DNA from: Aliarcobacter sp.
GTDB lineage: Bacteria > Campylobacterota > Campylobacteria > Campylobacterales > Arcobacteraceae
Reading direction: 5' to 3'
DNA length: 64,000 bases
Assembly (NCBI GenBank): GCA_028690445.1
Contig: JAQVBE010000007.1
Coordinates: 85,985-149,984, forward strand
Shown here piece by piece: positions 8,090 to 18,021 of the stretch. Each line of letters begins with the position of its first letter. Position 1 is the first letter of the stretch. Below the pieces are notes generated by a model. It was not told the origin of the DNA and did not search any database. It saw only the letters and a program-made list of their open reading frames with translations. A program made the translations under genes and the position numbers.

Positions 8090-8533
8090 TTATCGAACTA
8101 TCTTTAACGTTTTTTTAGAGAGTTTTACTATACTTGAAGCTTTTGTTTCATAAAAACTTCTTTTATCCTCTACAATTATGTCAGCACCAACTGTTGCAAA
8201 ATCTTGATTAAAACTTTCAGCTGTTTTATTTGCTGAAGTTGAATATAAAATCTTAAATTTATTTATAAAATCATAAAAACTAGAATTTTTATCTATAACT
8301 CTAAAAGATTTTGAATTTGGATAGATAAAAGTTGTTCTTTTACTATTTCTAACTCTTTTTCTAAAGTTTTTTGGAACTCTTGTATACTCATTTAATGTTT
8401 TAAAAGAATCTACGGTATGAAGTATTTTTTTAGAAGTTGGTCGTTGTTTGATAAAAGAGAGTTTCTCATCATTTAAAGATGAGAAACCAACTGTTGTATC
8501 TGTTTGAACCAGATAAACTAAAGAAGAATCCAT
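8090..8533 (-). CDS. Short Sua5/YciO/YrdC (TsaC-like) family protein
   Basis: Resembles L-threonylcarbamoyladenylate synthase, which makes the precursor for t6A in tRNA. The signature near the N-terminus, VYLVQTDTTVGFSS, corresponds to the YPTDTVYGL motif. RPTSKK matches the R-x-x-x-K region, and LYSTSANKTAES matches the TSAN motif. At 147 residues it is shorter than E. coli TsaC (190). Such short forms are common in Campylobacterota, so it may still be the functional enzyme. It follows carB with a gap of 6 bases and is co-directional. The mtaB gene at the window start acts later on the same modification. Confidence 0.75.
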   Translation of the reverse strand: MDSSLVYLVQTDTTVGFSSLNDEKLSFIKQRPTSKKILHTVDSFKTLNEYTRVPKNFRKRVRNSKRTTFIYPNSKSFRVIDKNSSFYDFINKFKILYSTSANKTAESFNQDFATVGADIIVEDKRSFYETKASSIVKLSKKTLKIVR

Positions 8534-8539
8534 AAACTC

Positions 8540-11500
8540 TTAATCGTTTAAAAATTCTTGGATTGATTTAGGTGTTGAAACATCATTTGTTTTTAAAACT
8601 CTGATTGCTTCAACAGCAGCATTTGCAGCAGCAACTGTTGTAAAATATGGAACATTCATTCTTAAAACAGCTCTTCTAATTTCTTTTCCATCATCTTTTG
8701 ATGACTCTTTTGCTTCACTTGTATTAATAGCCATTGAAATATCACCATTTGTAAGTAAATCTATGATATTTGGTCTTCCTTCACTAACTTTTAATACTTT
8801 TTCACACTCAACACCAGCTTCATTTATAATGTTATAAGTTCCACCTGTTGCTACAATTGTAAAGCCATTTTCAGTTAAACTTGCAGCAATACTTGGAGCA
8901 AATTCTTTATCTAAATCACATAATGAAATAAATACTTTTCCACCTTTTGGAAGGTCATTTTTTGCTGCACTTTGTGATTTAGCAAATGCCATACCAAAAT
9001 TATCAGAAATTCCCATAACTTCACCAGTTGATTTCATTTCTGGACTTAAAAGTAAATCTGCACCAGTTAATTTATTAAATGGGAAAACAGCTTCTTTAAC
9101 AGCTACGTGACCTTTTAATTTTGGTTTTAAAACTCCATTACCTTCAGTTACAATATCTTTATCATAAACAGCTAATGCAGCTCTTAAAGTTTCACCCCAC
9201 ATAACTCTAGTTGCAACTTTTGCAAGTGGCATACCAGTTGCTTTTGATACAAAGGGAACTGTTCTACTAGCTCTTGGATTTACTTCAATTAAATAAATCT
9301 CACCTTTGTGAATTGCGTATTGAGTATTCATAAGTCCTACAACACCTAAACCTAAAGCCATCTCTTTAGTTTTTGTTTCTAATTGTTTAATTAAATCTTC
9401 ACTAATTGAAATTGGAGGTAATGAACAAGCAGAATCTCCTGAGTGAATCCCTGCTTCTTCGATATGTTGCATAATTCCACCAATGTAAACTTCTTTTCCA
9501 TCACAAATACAATCAACATCAAGCTCAATTGCTCTATCAAGGAATTTATCAATTAAAACCGGTGCATCATTTGAAACTGAAACTGCTTCATCCATATATT
9601 GTTTTAATTCATCCGTTGAATAAACAATTTTCATTCCTCTTCCACCAAGTACGAAAGAAGGTCTTACAAGTACTGGATACCCGATTTTTTCAGCTATTGT
9701 GATAGCTTCTGTTACTTCAACAGCTGTTCCATTTTCTGGTTGTAATAATCCAATATTTTCAACAAATGCTGAGAATTTTTTTCTATCTTCAGCTAAGTCG
9801 ATAACTTCAGCAGTTGTTCCAATAATTTTTGCTCCCGCTTTTGTTAAAGCATTTGCAAGCTTAAGTGGAGTTTGTCCACCAAAATGTACGATAACACCAT
9901 CTGGATTCTCTTTTTCAACTACACTTCTTACGTGTTCAAAATCAATTGGTTCAAAATATAAAACATCTGAAGTATCATAATCTGTTGATACAGTTTCAGG
10001 GTTGCAGTTATACATAATTGTTTTTACACCCATTTCATTTAAAGCAAATGATGCGTGTACACAACAATAGTCAAACTCAATACCTTGTCCAATTCTGTTT
10101 GGTCCACCACCAATAATCATTACTTTTTTCTCTGATGATTCAGCTTTAGCAACTTTTGGTAATTTTGTAATATTTGTTGTAGAGTATAAATATGGTGTTA
10201 AAGCTTTAAATTCTGCTGCACAAGTATCAACTTCGTTGTATTCAAAATCAACATCTAAAGCTTTTCTTGCTTGATATACATCTTCTTCTGTTTTACCAAT
10301 TAGATTTGCAACCATTTTATCGCTAAATCCATTTGATTTTAGTTTTCTCATAAATATTTCATCACTTAAAACTGATTCATTTATTGAAGTTTCTAAGTTA
10401 TAAATTTCTCTAAATTTAGTTAAATACCAAGGGTCAATTTTTGATAATTCAAAAATATCTTCATTTGACAAACCTTGTCTCATACCTTCCATTAGGTATA
10501 AAAGTCTTTTATCATTTGGTCTTCTAATCTCTTTTTTAATAAATTCTAAATCACCATCTATTCTATCAAATCCTACAAGTCCAGTTTCAAGTGAACAAAG
10601 AGCTTTTTGAATTGATTCATTAAATGTTCTTCCAATAGCCATTACTTCACCAACTGATTTCATTGAAGTTGTTAAAGTGGAGTTTGCTTTTGGGAATTTT
10701 TCAAAAGTAAATCTTGGGATTTTTGTAACGATATAATCAATAACTGGTTCAAATGAAGCAGTTGTTCCAGTAATATCATTTTGAATTTCATCAAGTGTAA
10801 ATCCAACAGCCAATAAAGTTGCAACTTTTGCAATTGGGTAACCAGTTGCTTTTGAAGCAAGTGCTGAAGATCTTGAAACCCTTGGATTCATTTCAATTAC
10901 AATCATTCTTCCAGTGTCTGGACAAATTGAGAATTGAACATTTGAACCACCTGTATCAACACCAATTTCTCTAAGAATTGCAAAAGATGCATTTCTCATA
11001 TCTTGATATTCTTTATCTGTAAGAGTAAGTGCAGGTGCAATTGTAATAGAGTCTCCAGTATGAACTCCCATTGGGTCTAAGTTTTCTATAGAACATACGA
11101 TGATACAGTTATCTTTATTATCTCTGATAACTTCCATTTCATATTCTTTCCAACCAAGCATAGATTCCATAATTTCAATCTCATTAATTGGACTTGCATC
11201 AATTCCTGCTTCTGCAAGTTTTTTAAACTCTTCCATATTATAAGCAACACCAGAACCTCCACCTGCAAGGGTAAATGAAGCTCTTGAAATTACAGGGAAA
11301 CCTATCTCTTTTGCCACTTTCATAGCTTCTTCAACGCTATATGCATTTGCACTTTTTGGTAAATCCATACCAATTTTTATCATAGCTTCATTAAAAAGAT
11401 GTCTATCTTCACCTTTTTTAATAGCATCTGGATGAGCTCCTAAAAAATGAACTCCTTCTAGCATACCTTTGTCGTACATAGAAGTTGCAACATTTAGTGC

Positions 11501-11782
11501 AGTTTGTCCACCCATAGTAGGTAAAATAGCATCAATTTTTTCTTTTTCAATAATCTTAGCAACCACTGCTTCTGTGATTGGTTCGATATAAGTTTTATCA
11601 GCAAATTCAGGATCAGTCATAATCGTCGCTGGATTTGAATTTATTAAAACAACTCTATACCCTAGTTCTTTTAGCGTTTTTGTAGCTTGAGTACCAGAGT
11701 AATCAAACTCACATGCTTGACCAATTACAATTGGTCCAGAACCGATAAGTAAAATAGATTTTATATCTTCTCTTTTTGGCAT
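8540..11782 (-). CDS. carB: Carbamoyl-phosphate synthase large subunit
   Basis: Makes carbamoyl phosphate from bicarbonate, ATP and ammonia delivered by CarA, feeding arginine and pyrimidine synthesis. 1080 residues, full length. Two homologous synthetase halves are clear. The first begins [22 protein letters not shown]. The second begins [22 protein letters not shown] near residue 555. Each has its ATP-grasp glycine-rich loop ([20 protein letters not shown]) and metal-binding [18 protein letters not shown] / [18 protein letters not shown]. The C-terminal MGS-like regulatory domain contains [17 protein letters not shown]. No carA is nearby. Confidence 0.98.
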   Translation of the reverse strand: MPKREDIKSILLIGSGPIVIGQACEFDYSGTQATKTLKELGYRVVLINSNPATIMTDPEFADKTYIEPITEAVVAKIIEKEKIDAILPTMGGQTALNVATSMYDKGMLEGVHFLGAHPDAIKKGEDRHLFNEAMIKIGMDLPKSANAYSVEEAMKVAKEIGFPVISRASFTLAGGGSGVAYNMEEFKKLAEAGIDASPINEIEIMESMLGWKEYEMEVIRDNKDNCIIVCSIENLDPMGVHTGDSITIAPALTLTDKEYQDMRNASFAILREIGVDTGGSNVQFSICPDTGRMIVIEMNPRVSRSSALASKATGYPIAKVATLLAVGFTLDEIQNDITGTTASFEPVIDYIVTKIPRFTFEKFPKANSTLTTSMKSVGEVMAIGRTFNESIQKALCSLETGLVGFDRIDGDLEFIKKEIRRPNDKRLLYLMEGMRQGLSNEDIFELSKIDPWYLTKFREIYNLETSINESVLSDEIFMRKLKSNGFSDKMVANLIGKTEEDVYQARKALDVDFEYNEVDTCAAEFKALTPYLYSTTNITKLPKVAKAESSEKKVMIIGGGPNRIGQGIEFDYCCVHASFALNEMGVKTIMYNCNPETVSTDYDTSDVLYFEPIDFEHVRSVVEKENPDGVIVHFGGQTPLKLANALTKAGAKIIGTTAEVIDLAEDRKKFSAFVENIGLLQPENGTAVEVTEAITIAEKIGYPVLVRPSFVLGGRGMKIVYSTDELKQYMDEAVSVSNDAPVLIDKFLDRAIELDVDCICDGKEVYIGGIMQHIEEAGIHSGDSACSLPPISISEDLIKQLETKTKEMALGLGVVGLMNTQYAIHKGEIYLIEVNPRASRTVPFVSKATGMPLAKVATRVMWGETLRAALAVYDKDIVTEGNGVLKPKLKGHVAVKEAVFPFNKLTGADLLLSPEMKSTGEVMGISDNFGMAFAKSQSAAKNDLPKGGKVFISLCDLDKEFAPSIAASLTENGFTIVATGGTYNIINEAGVECEKVLKVSEGRPNIIDLLTNGDISMAINTSEAKESSKDDGKEIRRAVLRMNVPYFTTVAAANAAVEAIRVLKTNDVSTPKSIQEFLND

Positions 11783-11870
11783 AAAAATTCCCCATATTTA
11801 TTTTATAAAATTTGGATAGTGTATCTAAAAGGTGCTTAAAATTCGGTTATGTGGATGATTCATTTGAGAG

Positions 11871-11903
11871 AACATGAATAAATAATTTTTATCTATTCAT
11901 GTT
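11871..11903. terminator. Hairpin between thiF-like gene and carB
   Basis: Perfect 10-base arms AACATGAATA/TATTCATGTT around a 13-base AT-rich loop, just after the thiF-like gene on the minus strand. No clear U-run follows, so termination is only possible; it could instead be a leader structure for carB. Confidence 0.4.
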
Positions 11904-11913
11904 ATATAGGGGC

Positions 11914-12597
11914 TTATTTTGTAGGAAGATTGAACTTTTTAGTTTCTAAAACACCTTCATTATCAAAAGATAAATAGTATAAAATATCTTTTTTTACACT
12001 AAGACCAGCCAAATATCTAAGTGCTAAATTTGCTTGAAGAGAACCAATATGCATAACAATCGGACAAGCAATTCCATTTGGTTTTCTGTCATTTATTTGA
12101 AAAACTGCTTCATAAGATGCTTTTTCAAAAAAACAAACTTGCCCATGAAATTCCTCAACTGAACCATAAATCCAAGGCTGATTGTGTTTCATACAATATT
12201 CATTTATTGCAGCTCGTGTTGGAAGATTATCAGTTGCATCTATGATTAAATCAAAAGTTAAATCTCTTTTTGCAAACTCATCAAAACTTTCAGTAAAGGC
12301 ATTTACCTTCACATAAGGACATCTTGATTCCATAAGTTCTTTTAAAACTTCTGCTTTGTATTTTCCATCATCGCCAACTTTGAAACCTATTTGTCTATGA
12401 ATATTATGAACTCCAACCGTATCAAAATCCACAAAAGTAAACTCCCCTATTCCAGAAGCTCCCAAAGCAATTCCAAGTGTACATCCAAGCCCACCACTTC
12501 CAATGATTGCTACTTTTTTATTTTGAAGAGAATCTTGTGTTTCTTGTCCCCAAAGTTTTATTTGTCTATTAAAATATTCATTGTATTCATTTTTCAT
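11914..12597 (-). CDS. ThiF/MoeB/HesA family adenylyltransferase
   Basis: E1-like enzyme expected to adenylate the C-terminus of a ubiquitin-like sulfur carrier such as ThiS or MoaD. The nucleotide-binding loop VAIIGSGGLGCTLG is near residue 30, and the adenylation Asp is in DLIIDATDNLPTRAAINEYC. QVCFFEK and the late ACPIVMHIGSLQA correspond to the GPVVGIIGSLQA region of ThiF. At 227 residues it is shorter than E. coli ThiF, and the zinc-binding CxxC pairs are not evident. The substrate therefore remains open. ATG start, single gene between carB and a divergent deacetylase. Confidence 0.8.
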   Translation of the reverse strand: MKNEYNEYFNRQIKLWGQETQDSLQNKKVAIIGSGGLGCTLGIALGASGIGEFTFVDFDTVGVHNIHRQIGFKVGDDGKYKAEVLKELMESRCPYVKVNAFTESFDEFAKRDLTFDLIIDATDNLPTRAAINEYCMKHNQPWIYGSVEEFHGQVCFFEKASYEAVFQINDRKPNGIACPIVMHIGSLQANLALRYLAGLSVKKDILYYLSFDNEGVLETKKFNLPTK

Positions 12598-12747
12598 TAT
12601 TTATTCCTTACTATATTACATAAGATTATTATTTTTATACTATTTTGTAATAATAGCAAATTAAAATTAAAATACTATGACTAAACTCAAGTATTAATAA
12701 TCTATGTATTGTATAATACGAAAAAAGAAAATAATATAAGGCAACAA

Positions 12748-13542
12748 ATGAAAAAAATTTCAATTTTTCTATCACTTTCTCTTTTAGCTTTAAGTGCTAA
12801 TTCGGCTTCAACTAATCCTCAAGATAATTATGAGAAATTAAAACAGTCTATTGAAAAAAAATATGAAAAACAAATTCCTAAACAATGGGGAGAAAAAGTA
12901 AATGGTGTAAAAACCAAATTAAATACAAATAAAAAAGTAATAGCACTTACAATGAATGCTTGTGGAATAGATGGTGGGATGGGATATGATAATCATCTAA
13001 TTGGATATTTAGAAAAAGAAAAAATTCCAGCAACTCTATTTGTAAATGGAACATGGATTGATAGAAATCCTGAAAATATGAAACATTTAGCTTCTAATCC
13101 ACTTTTTGAAATAGGAAATCATGGATATTTACATAAACCTGCTTCTGTTGATGGTAAATCTGCTCAAGGAATAATAGGAACTGCTAATATTTCTGAACTT
13201 TTTGATGAAATTGAATTAAATGCTAAGAAAATTGAGTTAATTACAAATAAAAAAACTAAGTATTTCCGTTCAGCGACTGGATATTATGATGAAGTTGCTG
13301 TAAAAATTGCAAATAGTTTAAAAAATGAGGTTATAGGTTTTTCAATTTTAGGTGATGAGGGAGCTACTTTAAGTGCTAAAAAAATCGAAGAAGCATTTGC
13401 AAATGTGAAAGGTGGAGAAATTGCCATAATACAGTTTAATCATCCAGAATCACAAACAAGAGACGGAATTATAAGAGTTATTAAAAAACTAAAGGAAGAA
13501 GGTTTTACCTTTGTTAAATTGTCTGATTATTCTTTAAAATAA
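12748..13542 (+). CDS. Exported polysaccharide deacetylase-like protein
   Basis: Predicted secreted protein of the NodB-homology (carbohydrate esterase 4-like) superfamily. The start is placed at the second in-frame ATG (12748) because ATAAGG lies at the right distance and the protein then begins with a clean signal peptide (MKKISIFLSLSLLALSANS). The ORF track starts 13 codons earlier. Domain hallmarks are VIALTMNACGIDGGMG (normally TFDDG), PATLFVNGTWID, EIGNHGYLHKPAS with the metal histidines, and YFRSATGYYDE. The DACG-like first motif departs from the usual TFDDG, so the catalytic base may differ. Substrate unknown. Confidence 0.75.
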   Translation: MKKISIFLSLSLLALSANSASTNPQDNYEKLKQSIEKKYEKQIPKQWGEKVNGVKTKLNTNKKVIALTMNACGIDGGMGYDNHLIGYLEKEKIPATLFVNGTWIDRNPENMKHLASNPLFEIGNHGYLHKPASVDGKSAQGIIGTANISELFDEIELNAKKIELITNKKTKYFRSATGYYDEVAVKIANSLKNEVIGFSILGDEGATLSAKKIEEAFANVKGGEIAIIQFNHPESQTRDGIIRVIKKLKEEGFTFVKLSDYSLK

Positions 13543-13557
13543 TCAGATAACAAAGGT
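13507..13557. terminator. Bidirectional hairpin between deacetylase and xseB
   Basis: A long imperfect inverted repeat: inner arms TCTGATTATT/AATAATCAGA around a 6-base loop, then outer arms ACCTTTGTTA/TAACAAAGGT, interrupted by 5 unpaired bases on the left side. The left arm lies inside the last codons of the deacetylase gene. It sits between convergent genes and could stop transcription both ways. Confidence 0.65.
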
Positions 13558-13570
13558 TATTTGTTGTATT

Positions 13571-13774
13571 TTACTCTTTGTTTACAGTTGAAAAAATTAA
13601 TTTTGCTTCATCAAGAAGTTTTTGAGCATCTTCAAGTTCTTTCACTCCTGTTTTATAAACCTTAATAGAATCACTTAGAGTAATTTGTGGATTTGATAAT
13701 TTTTCTAAAAACTCTTTTGCTTTTATTATTTTTTCTTCAAAATTTATTTGTTCTAATTCTTTTGTATCTTGCAT
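13571..13774 (-). CDS. xseB: Exodeoxyribonuclease VII small subunit
   Basis: A 67-residue helical protein that binds XseA to form exonuclease VII, which degrades single-stranded DNA. The core FEEKIIKAKEFLEKLSNPQITLSDSIKVYKTG and the following ELEDAQKLLDEAK match the family pattern of a two-helix hairpin. It begins directly after the metX stop codon, so translation is probably coupled. xseA is not in the window. Confidence 0.88.
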   Translation of the reverse strand: MQDTKELEQINFEEKIIKAKEFLEKLSNPQITLSDSIKVYKTGVKELEDAQKLLDEAKLIFSTVNKE

Positions 13775-14881
13775 TTATTTATCCTTTAAAATTTCTCTTA
13801 TATGTTCTTCAAACTTTTCAACTTCAACCAAAAAAGAATCATGTCCTGATTGGCTCTGTACTAATTTATAAGTAACTTTCTCTTTTTTACCTATTTTAAT
13901 CATAATATCTCTGATTTCTTCCATTTCTTGAGGAAAAAATAGCATATCATCACTAAATGCAATTAGATGCAAATTTGCTTGAACTTTTTCAAAAGAGTCT
14001 TCGAGTTTATCTTTATTTCGTCCTGCATCAAAAATATTCATTGTTTTACAAGTATAAAGATATGAAAGTGGATCAAAAATATATGGGAAAGAATAAGAAT
14101 TATATTCTAAATATTTTTCAACTTCAAATTTTCCAAATAATTCATATAATCCATCAGTTGATGAATATTCTCTTCCAAATCTTTTATTAAAAAAGTTAGG
14201 ACTTAAATAACAGATTAAGCCTGCCATTCTTCCCACTGCTAGACCCGTAAGTTCCCAAACTTTTTCATCACCTTTTTTATAATTTCCATTATTGAAAATT
14301 GGGTCGTGTCTAATTGCTTCCATTCCAATTTTATTAAAAGCAATCGCCCAAGGTCTTGTATATGCAGTTGTTGCAAGAGCAATAACATCATCTGCAAAAG
14401 TTGGATGTTCTATTGCATAACAAAGGGCCTGCATTCCACCCATACTTCCACCAATTACAGCCTTTGCTTTTGTGATTTTTAACCTTTTATATAATTTCAT
14501 CTGTGCGTTTACAATATCAGAAATAGTTAATACTGGAAATTTTAATCTATACTCTTTTTTAGTTGAAGGATCTATACTCATAGGATTTGTTGAGCCATAA
14601 GAACTTCCTATATTATTTGAACAAATTACAAAATATTTTGTAGTATCAATAGCTTTACCATCACCTATGAATTTATCCCACCAACCAGCTTTTGCTTCAT
14701 TTGCATATCGTCCAGCTGCATGATGACTTCCAGAAAGTGCATGACAAATTATAATAACATTTGATTTATCTTCGTTTAGTTCGCCATAAGTTTCATAAAT
14801 AATTTCAAAAGACTCTAAAAGTCGTCCACTTTCTAAGTATAAGTGTTCATTGAATTTTTCTACTTTTGTCTCTATTCTCAA
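13775..14881 (-). CDS. metX: Homoserine O-acetyltransferase
   Basis: Transfers acetyl from acetyl-CoA to homoserine in methionine synthesis. Alpha/beta-hydrolase fold, 368 residues. The nucleophile elbow is GGSMGGMQALCYAIEHP (Ser near 145), with acid and base in FSDDMLFFPQ and QSGHDSFLVE. HALSGSHHAAG near residue 50 is also characteristic. Start is TTG at 14881. MetW, which often follows metX in proteobacteria, is absent; xseB follows instead. Confidence 0.93.
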   Translation of the reverse strand: MRIETKVEKFNEHLYLESGRLLESFEIIYETYGELNEDKSNVIIICHALSGSHHAAGRYANEAKAGWWDKFIGDGKAIDTTKYFVICSNNIGSSYGSTNPMSIDPSTKKEYRLKFPVLTISDIVNAQMKLYKRLKITKAKAVIGGSMGGMQALCYAIEHPTFADDVIALATTAYTRPWAIAFNKIGMEAIRHDPIFNNGNYKKGDEKVWELTGLAVGRMAGLICYLSPNFFNKRFGREYSSTDGLYELFGKFEVEKYLEYNSYSFPYIFDPLSYLYTCKTMNIFDAGRNKDKLEDSFEKVQANLHLIAFSDDMLFFPQEMEEIRDIMIKIGKKEKVTYKLVQSQSGHDSFLVEVEKFEEHIREILKDK

Positions 14882-14962
14882 ACTATTTCCAATCTTTTAT
14901 TATTAAATTAAGGCTTATATAATATCTAAACAATCATAAGAATAGGATTTATTAGAATTAAT

Positions 14963-15412
14963 TTACGCCTTAGATAAATCCTCAATAGATACTTTCATAA
15001 GTTCTTGCCAAACTAAACTAGGTTGCCAAATATCAAAAATTGATAAATCTATTTCTTCAAAAGGTGTATGCAAAATATATTTATGATAAACATATATAAA
15101 AGCACTAACTCTATAATTTTTTGCACAGTGAATCCAAACTTTATTTGCTCCAAGTGATTGCAAAATATTTATAAATAATTTCAAATCTGATATTTTTGGA
15201 TTTTCAAAACTTACAGGAATATGAATGTAACTCATATTTAAATTAGAAACTATTTTATCTTCATTTTCTAGAGAATTTGAAGTTGTAGGAACAGCTAAAT
15301 TTATAACAACTTCAAAACCTTCATTTGCAATAAGTTCAAATTCTTCAATTTTTAATTGTCCAGAAGTTGAAATTAACTCATTTATTTTTATATGATTTAA
15401 AATCTTATTCAT
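14963..15412 (-). CDS. Protein-tyrosine-phosphatase-like (DUF442-type) protein
   Basis: A 149-residue cytosolic protein with a dual-specificity-phosphatase-like fold. VWIHCAKNYRVSAF near residue 95 is the phosphate-binding loop. It has four residues between Cys and Arg, as in the DUF442/beta-lactamase-hydrolase-like group, instead of the classical five. The N-terminus ISTSGQLKIEEFELIANEGFEVVINL fits the same group. Substrate is unknown and catalysis unproven. It is a single gene divergent from hemF. Confidence 0.7.
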   Translation of the reverse strand: MNKILNHIKINELISTSGQLKIEEFELIANEGFEVVINLAVPTTSNSLENEDKIVSNLNMSYIHIPVSFENPKISDLKLFINILQSLGANKVWIHCAKNYRVSAFIYVYHKYILHTPFEEIDLSIFDIWQPSLVWQELMKVSIEDLSKA

Positions 15413-15509
15413 TTTTAACTCCTGTTTTTTCTTATTCTATGATTATCTTTCTTATTCATAAGTTAATTTAATTATAATTTCAAAATTAAAAATTAAAAAG
15501 GTTTTATAA

Positions 15510-16538
15510 ATGACTATGTCAAAATCAAAAGAAGCCATAGAAGCTTATAAAATAGTAACAAATTTACAAAAAAGATTTGTTGATAAACTTAATAATCTAA
15601 GTTTAGAATTTGGTGATAATAAAAAATTTGAAGAAGCTATATGGTTGAGAAATAACGGACTTTTTGGCGGGGGAAGTAGATTTGAGACTAAAGATGAATT
15701 TTTATTTAATACAGCAAGTGTAAATGTATCTCAAGTTCATTATGATGAAAATTTAACAAAAAAATTGCAAAGTGCAACTGCAATTTCAACAATAATTCAT
15801 CCAAAAAATCCAAATATCCCATCAATTCACATACATATCAGTCTTACAAACCTTAAAGATGGAAATTCATATTGGCGAATAATGGCTGATTTAAATCCAA
15901 GTATCGAAAATATTGAAGATAAAAATATTTTTGAAAAAGGAATAAAAGAAGTTTCAAAAGAAAGTTTTGAAGAAGGAATAAAGCAAGGAAATAAATACTT
16001 TTTTATTCCTACTTTAAATAAACACCGAGGAATTTTTCACTTTTACTTAGAAAACTATAATAGTAAAAATAAAAATCAAGATTTTATATTTGCTCAAAAT
16101 TTTGGAGAAACAGTTATTGATACCTATATAAATATTATTTCAAATGCTTTTAAAACTAGACAAACATTTAGTATTTCAGATATAAAAAAGCAATTAGATT
16201 ATCATACTTTATATCTTTTTCAAGTTTTAACACTAGATAGAGGAACGACATCTGGACTTTTAATCCATAATGAAAATGATGTGGGAATCATGGGTTCTCT
16301 TCCCAAATTTGTAAATAAAAAATTACTAATTTCTTGGATTCCAAATATGGAACAAATTCAAAAAACATTATTAGAAAATATTATTTCTAGTATAGATGAT
16401 AATGGAGTAATAAATACTCAAACAAAAGTAAAATTAGCTCAAGTTGTAAGAAATCACTATAAAAACAATCCTAATGCACTAAAATATCAGGCAAGTGGAA
16501 CAATAATTCCAAACACCGTAAACAATCACATAAAATAA
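15510..16538 (+). CDS. hemF: Oxygen-dependent coproporphyrinogen III oxidase-like protein (divergent)
   Basis: Predicted to convert coproporphyrinogen III to protoporphyrinogen IX in haem synthesis. At 342 residues it is somewhat longer than E. coli HemF. Aligned segments by eye: FNTASVNVSQVHYDE (FSxVxG), IIHPKNPNIPSIHIHI (VVHPHNPYVPTSHANV), SYWRIMADLNPS (FGGGFDLTP) and KHRGIFHFYLENYNS (RGIGGLFFDDLN). The glycine-rich GGG before DLTP is replaced by IMA. Family assignment is good but activity should be regarded as likely rather than certain. ATG follows AAAAGG; a second ATG two codons on is possible. Confidence 0.75.
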   Translation: MTMSKSKEAIEAYKIVTNLQKRFVDKLNNLSLEFGDNKKFEEAIWLRNNGLFGGGSRFETKDEFLFNTASVNVSQVHYDENLTKKLQSATAISTIIHPKNPNIPSIHIHISLTNLKDGNSYWRIMADLNPSIENIEDKNIFEKGIKEVSKESFEEGIKQGNKYFFIPTLNKHRGIFHFYLENYNSKNKNQDFIFAQNFGETVIDTYINIISNAFKTRQTFSISDIKKQLDYHTLYLFQVLTLDRGTTSGLLIHNENDVGIMGSLPKFVNKKLLISWIPNMEQIQKTLLENIISSIDDNGVINTQTKVKLAQVVRNHYKNNPNALKYQASGTIIPNTVNNHIK

Positions 16539-16550
16539 AAGGAAATAAAT

Positions 16551-16814
16551 ATGAATAGTATAGAACAGTTAGAAAAATTATTAAAAACAGAAGTTTTAGT
16601 TCAAGTAAATGAAGAAATAAAAACAATTAAAAAATTAATTGAAAAACAAAAAAATAATGAAGATTTAAAAATTGAATTAAATTACATACTTGATGTAAAA
16701 AAGTATTACGATGAAGTAATAACTCATATTGAAAAAAAGATATTAAAAGAAGAAGATGCTGTTAAAATACTTCAAGATCTAGAAGATATGATAGATGATG
16801 AGGATGATATATAA
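16551..16814 (+). CDS. Small acidic coiled-coil protein of unknown function
   Basis: 87 residues, almost entirely charged and helical (EQLEKLLKTEVL, EEIKTIKKLIEKQKN), ending in a run of Asp and Glu (DMIDDEDDI). No cysteines, signal or membrane segment. It begins 12 bases after hemF with its own AAAGGA ribosome-binding site, so it is an expressed partner gene in the same operon. I do not recognise the family; a chaperone or adaptor role is speculation. Confidence 0.65.
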   Translation: MNSIEQLEKLLKTEVLVQVNEEIKTIKKLIEKQKNNEDLKIELNYILDVKKYYDEVITHIEKKILKEEDAVKILQDLEDMIDDEDDI

Positions 16815-16827
16815 GAATATATAATAA

Positions 16828-16852
16828 GTCTTTAAATGGAAAATTTAAAGAC
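16828..16852. terminator. Bidirectional terminator hairpin
   Basis: Perfect 10-base arms GTCTTTAAAT/ATTTAAAGAC around GGAAA, between the convergent hemF-operon tail and ftsZ. Only modest T-runs flank it. Confidence 0.65.
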
Positions 16853-16881
16853 CTACTAGAATTAGATTATTGAAAGATTTT

Positions 16882-18021
16882 TTAGTTCAGTTGATACTGA
16901 ACTATATAATCTCTCATTAAAGGTGGAGTATCAAAATAATTTTCACTATCAGCTACAATATTATTATTTTGATTACTATTTTCTTCATTTCCTTCTGAAA
17001 TTTCTTCAACTTCATCATTTTTTGATTCAAATCCAGTTGCGACAATAGTAATTTTAACTTCATCTTTTTCTAGTGTACTGTCTGATGTTGTACCAAAGAT
17101 AATCTCAGCATTAGAATCCATTCTATCATTTATAGTTCCCATTACATCATTAATAGCAAATAATGAAACTTGTGGATGAATATTAAAGTGAATTAAAATA
17201 CCTTTTGCTCCATTTAATGAAACTTTATCAAGTAATGGAGAATCAATTGCATCTTCTAAAGCTCTTTGAGCAGCGTTTTCACCCTTTGCTCGACCAATTC
17301 CCATTAATGCCATACCTTTATGTTGCATAATTGTTTTAACATCTGCAAAATCTGTATTAATATCAGAATTACCTGGATTTAAAATCACTTCAGACATTCC
17401 ATTAACAGCTTGGTATAAAATATTATCAATGATTTTGAAGGCATCTTTCATTCCAACATTTTCATCAATGATTTCCAATAATCTATCATTTGGTACAATA
17501 ATAATTGAATCACTTACTTTTTTAAGTTCTTCAAGTCCAAGATTTGCCAACCCTGCTCTTTTTTTACCTTCCCAAGTAAATGGTTTTGTAACAACAGAAA
17601 CAGTTAATGCACCTATTTCTTTTGCAGCTTTTGCAATTATTGCAGCAGCTCCTGTTCCAGTTCCACCACCAAGACCAGCAGCAATAAAAATAATATCAGC
17701 ACCTTTTAAAGTAGCTTTAATCTCTTCATAACTCTCAACAGCAGAATCACGTCCTACTTCTGGTTTCATACCAGCACCTAAACCTTTTGTTAGTTTAAGT
17801 CCTAATTGTATTTTTTTCGGAGCTTTTGAGATATGTAAAACTTGTAAATCTGTATTAGCAGCGATTAAATCAATTTTATGAGAGCCTTCATTTATCATGT
17901 GGTTAATCATATTACAACCACCACCACCTACTCCAATAACAGCAATTTTTGCTACATTATCAGACAGAACTTTGCTTGGCATATCCACTTTTATATCATC
18001 AACTCTAAATAAATTTTCCAT
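16882..18021 (-). CDS. ftsZ: Cell-division GTPase FtsZ
   Basis: Tubulin-like GTPase that polymerises into the division ring. The GTP signature GGGTGTGAAAIIAKAAKE is near residue 105, preceded by IAVIGVGGGGCNMINHMI. T7-loop residues NTDFADVKTIM are present. The C-terminus has a polar linker rich in Glu, Ser and Asn and the conserved tail peptide DTPPLMRDY, the docking site for FtsA. The start is put at the ATG at 18021, which overlaps the ftsA stop as TAATG; the track's GTG start three codons earlier is less likely. 379 residues. Confidence 0.97.
   Translation of the reverse strand: MENLFRVDDIKVDMPSKVLSDNVAKIAVIGVGGGGCNMINHMINEGSHKIDLIAANTDLQVLHISKAPKKIQLGLKLTKGLGAGMKPEVGRDSAVESYEEIKATLKGADIIFIAAGLGGGTGTGAAAIIAKAAKEIGALTVSVVTKPFTWEGKKRAGLANLGLEELKKVSDSIIIVPNDRLLEIIDENVGMKDAFKIIDNILYQAVNGMSEVILNPGNSDINTDFADVKTIMQHKGMALMGIGRAKGENAAQRALEDAIDSPLLDKVSLNGAKGILIHFNIHPQVSLFAINDVMGTINDRMDSNAEIIFGTTSDSTLEKDEVKITIVATGFESKNDEVEEISEGNEENSNQNNNIVADSENYFDTPPLMRDYIVQYQLN

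Noticed and set aside
9699-9980. Plus-strand ORF opposite carB, and other antisense ORFs such as 4197-4469, 17429-17731, 29404-29817 and 51281-51733
   Set aside because: They are shadows of strongly conserved genes, with low-complexity products and no ribosome-binding site.
10672-11268. Short ORFs in another frame on the carB strand
   Set aside because: Leu/Gln-rich frame-shift shadows of carB.
12391-12684. 97-residue plus-strand ORF at the thiF-like start
   Set aside because: Antisense to a recognised gene and its product is low-complexity Ile/Phe-rich sequence.
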